A DNA stretch of 12,370 nucleotides from Spirochaetae bacterium HGW-Spirochaetae-9 (GTDB lineage Bacteria; Spirochaetota; Spirochaetia; Treponematales; Rectinemataceae). The notes beneath the pieces were generated by a model. That model saw nothing but the letters and a program-made list of their open reading frames with translations. It was not told the DNA's origin and made no database searches. The translations under genes and the position numbers were made by a program. The stretch covers positions 1 to 12,370 of the forward strand of contig PGXP01000015.1 of assembly GCA_002839205.1 (NCBI GenBank), read 5' to 3'. Positions 12,284-12,370 of the stretch are shown here, piece by piece (positions within the stretch are counted from its first letter, which is position 1; each line of letters begins with the position of its first letter).

Positions 12284-12370
12284 ATGGCCCGCATGGTACA
12301 GATATTCGATACGACGCTGAGGGATGGGGAACAGGCTCCCCGCTGCAGCATGAATCTCCAGGAAAAAGTG
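12284..12370 (+). CDS. leuA: 2-isopropylmalate synthase-type enzyme, N-terminal fragment
   Basis: The first 29 codons of a gene that continues past the window. [19 protein letters not shown] shows the DTTLRDGEQ motif shared by the DRE-TIM metallolyases (2-isopropylmalate, homocitrate and citramalate synthases), whose Arg and Asp bind the 2-oxo acid and the metal. The following CSMNLQEKV favours the LeuA branch. GGAGGGG lies ~4 nt before ATG 12284. Its position right after leuCD supports an isopropylmalate or related chain-elongation pathway. The full gene would be needed to separate LeuA from homocitrate or citramalate synthase. Confidence 0.82.
   Translation, partial: MARMVQIFDTTLRDGEQAPRCSMNLQEKV

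Noticed and set aside
1..12370. CRISPR arrays, tRNA/rRNA genes, insertion sequences or attachment sites
   Set aside because: I saw no regularly spaced repeats, tRNA-like cloverleaf, transposase or integrase frame, or paired terminal repeats anywhere in the window; a covariance-model and IS search would be needed to exclude degenerate copies.

Overview
This is a compact, GC-rich bacterial chromosome segment. Intergenic gaps are short, stop/start overlaps are common (ATGA, GTGA), and promoters have ordinary sigma70-like -35/-10 boxes. An exported, non-lipoprotein periplasmic binding protein suggests a diderm. The overall style fits an anaerobic diderm such as a free-living spirochaete, but that taxon is a guess from gene content; there is no rRNA or marker gene here to test it.

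Layout. (1) 2-355, plus: C-terminal tail of an ABC-transporter ATPase (TOBE domain). (2) 360-1453, minus: an orphan LUD-domain protein followed by a CrcB/Fluc fluoride channel. (3) 1454-4334, plus: an AT-rich intergenic region, then a tightly packed three-gene unit: a RhuM-Fic/Doc fusion, an intracellular GH13 (alpha-amylase family) enzyme and a stand-alone TipAS-domain protein. The first gene is visibly more AT-rich than its neighbours and looks acquired. (4) 4352-5570, minus: a HAD-IIA (NagD-like) phosphatase and an ArsC/Spx-like thioredoxin-fold protein, each with its own likely promoter. (5) 5608-9776, plus: a B12 operon. A near-consensus promoter is followed at once by a class-I cobalamin riboswitch, a long structured leader, then cobT, btuF, btuC and btuD, each overlapping the next by 4 bp. 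(6) 9778-12370, plus: a consensus promoter with a repeated palindromic site, an XRE-cupin regulator, then leuC, leuD and the first 29 codons of a 2-isopropylmalate-synthase-type gene.

How the genes work together. The B12 unit couples corrinoid import (BtuFCD) to lower-ligand activation (CobT) under riboswitch control, consistent with corrinoid salvage and remodelling. The leu unit encodes a [4Fe-4S] hydro-lyase of the isopropylmalate/homoaconitate type plus its upstream condensing enzyme. It is headed by a regulator that probably controls its own promoter and, by read-through, the biosynthetic genes. The RhuM-Fic/GH13/TipAS cluster is the least conventional part: a probable nucleotidyl- or phosphotransferase effector is translationally coupled to a glycosidase and a small-molecule-binding domain.
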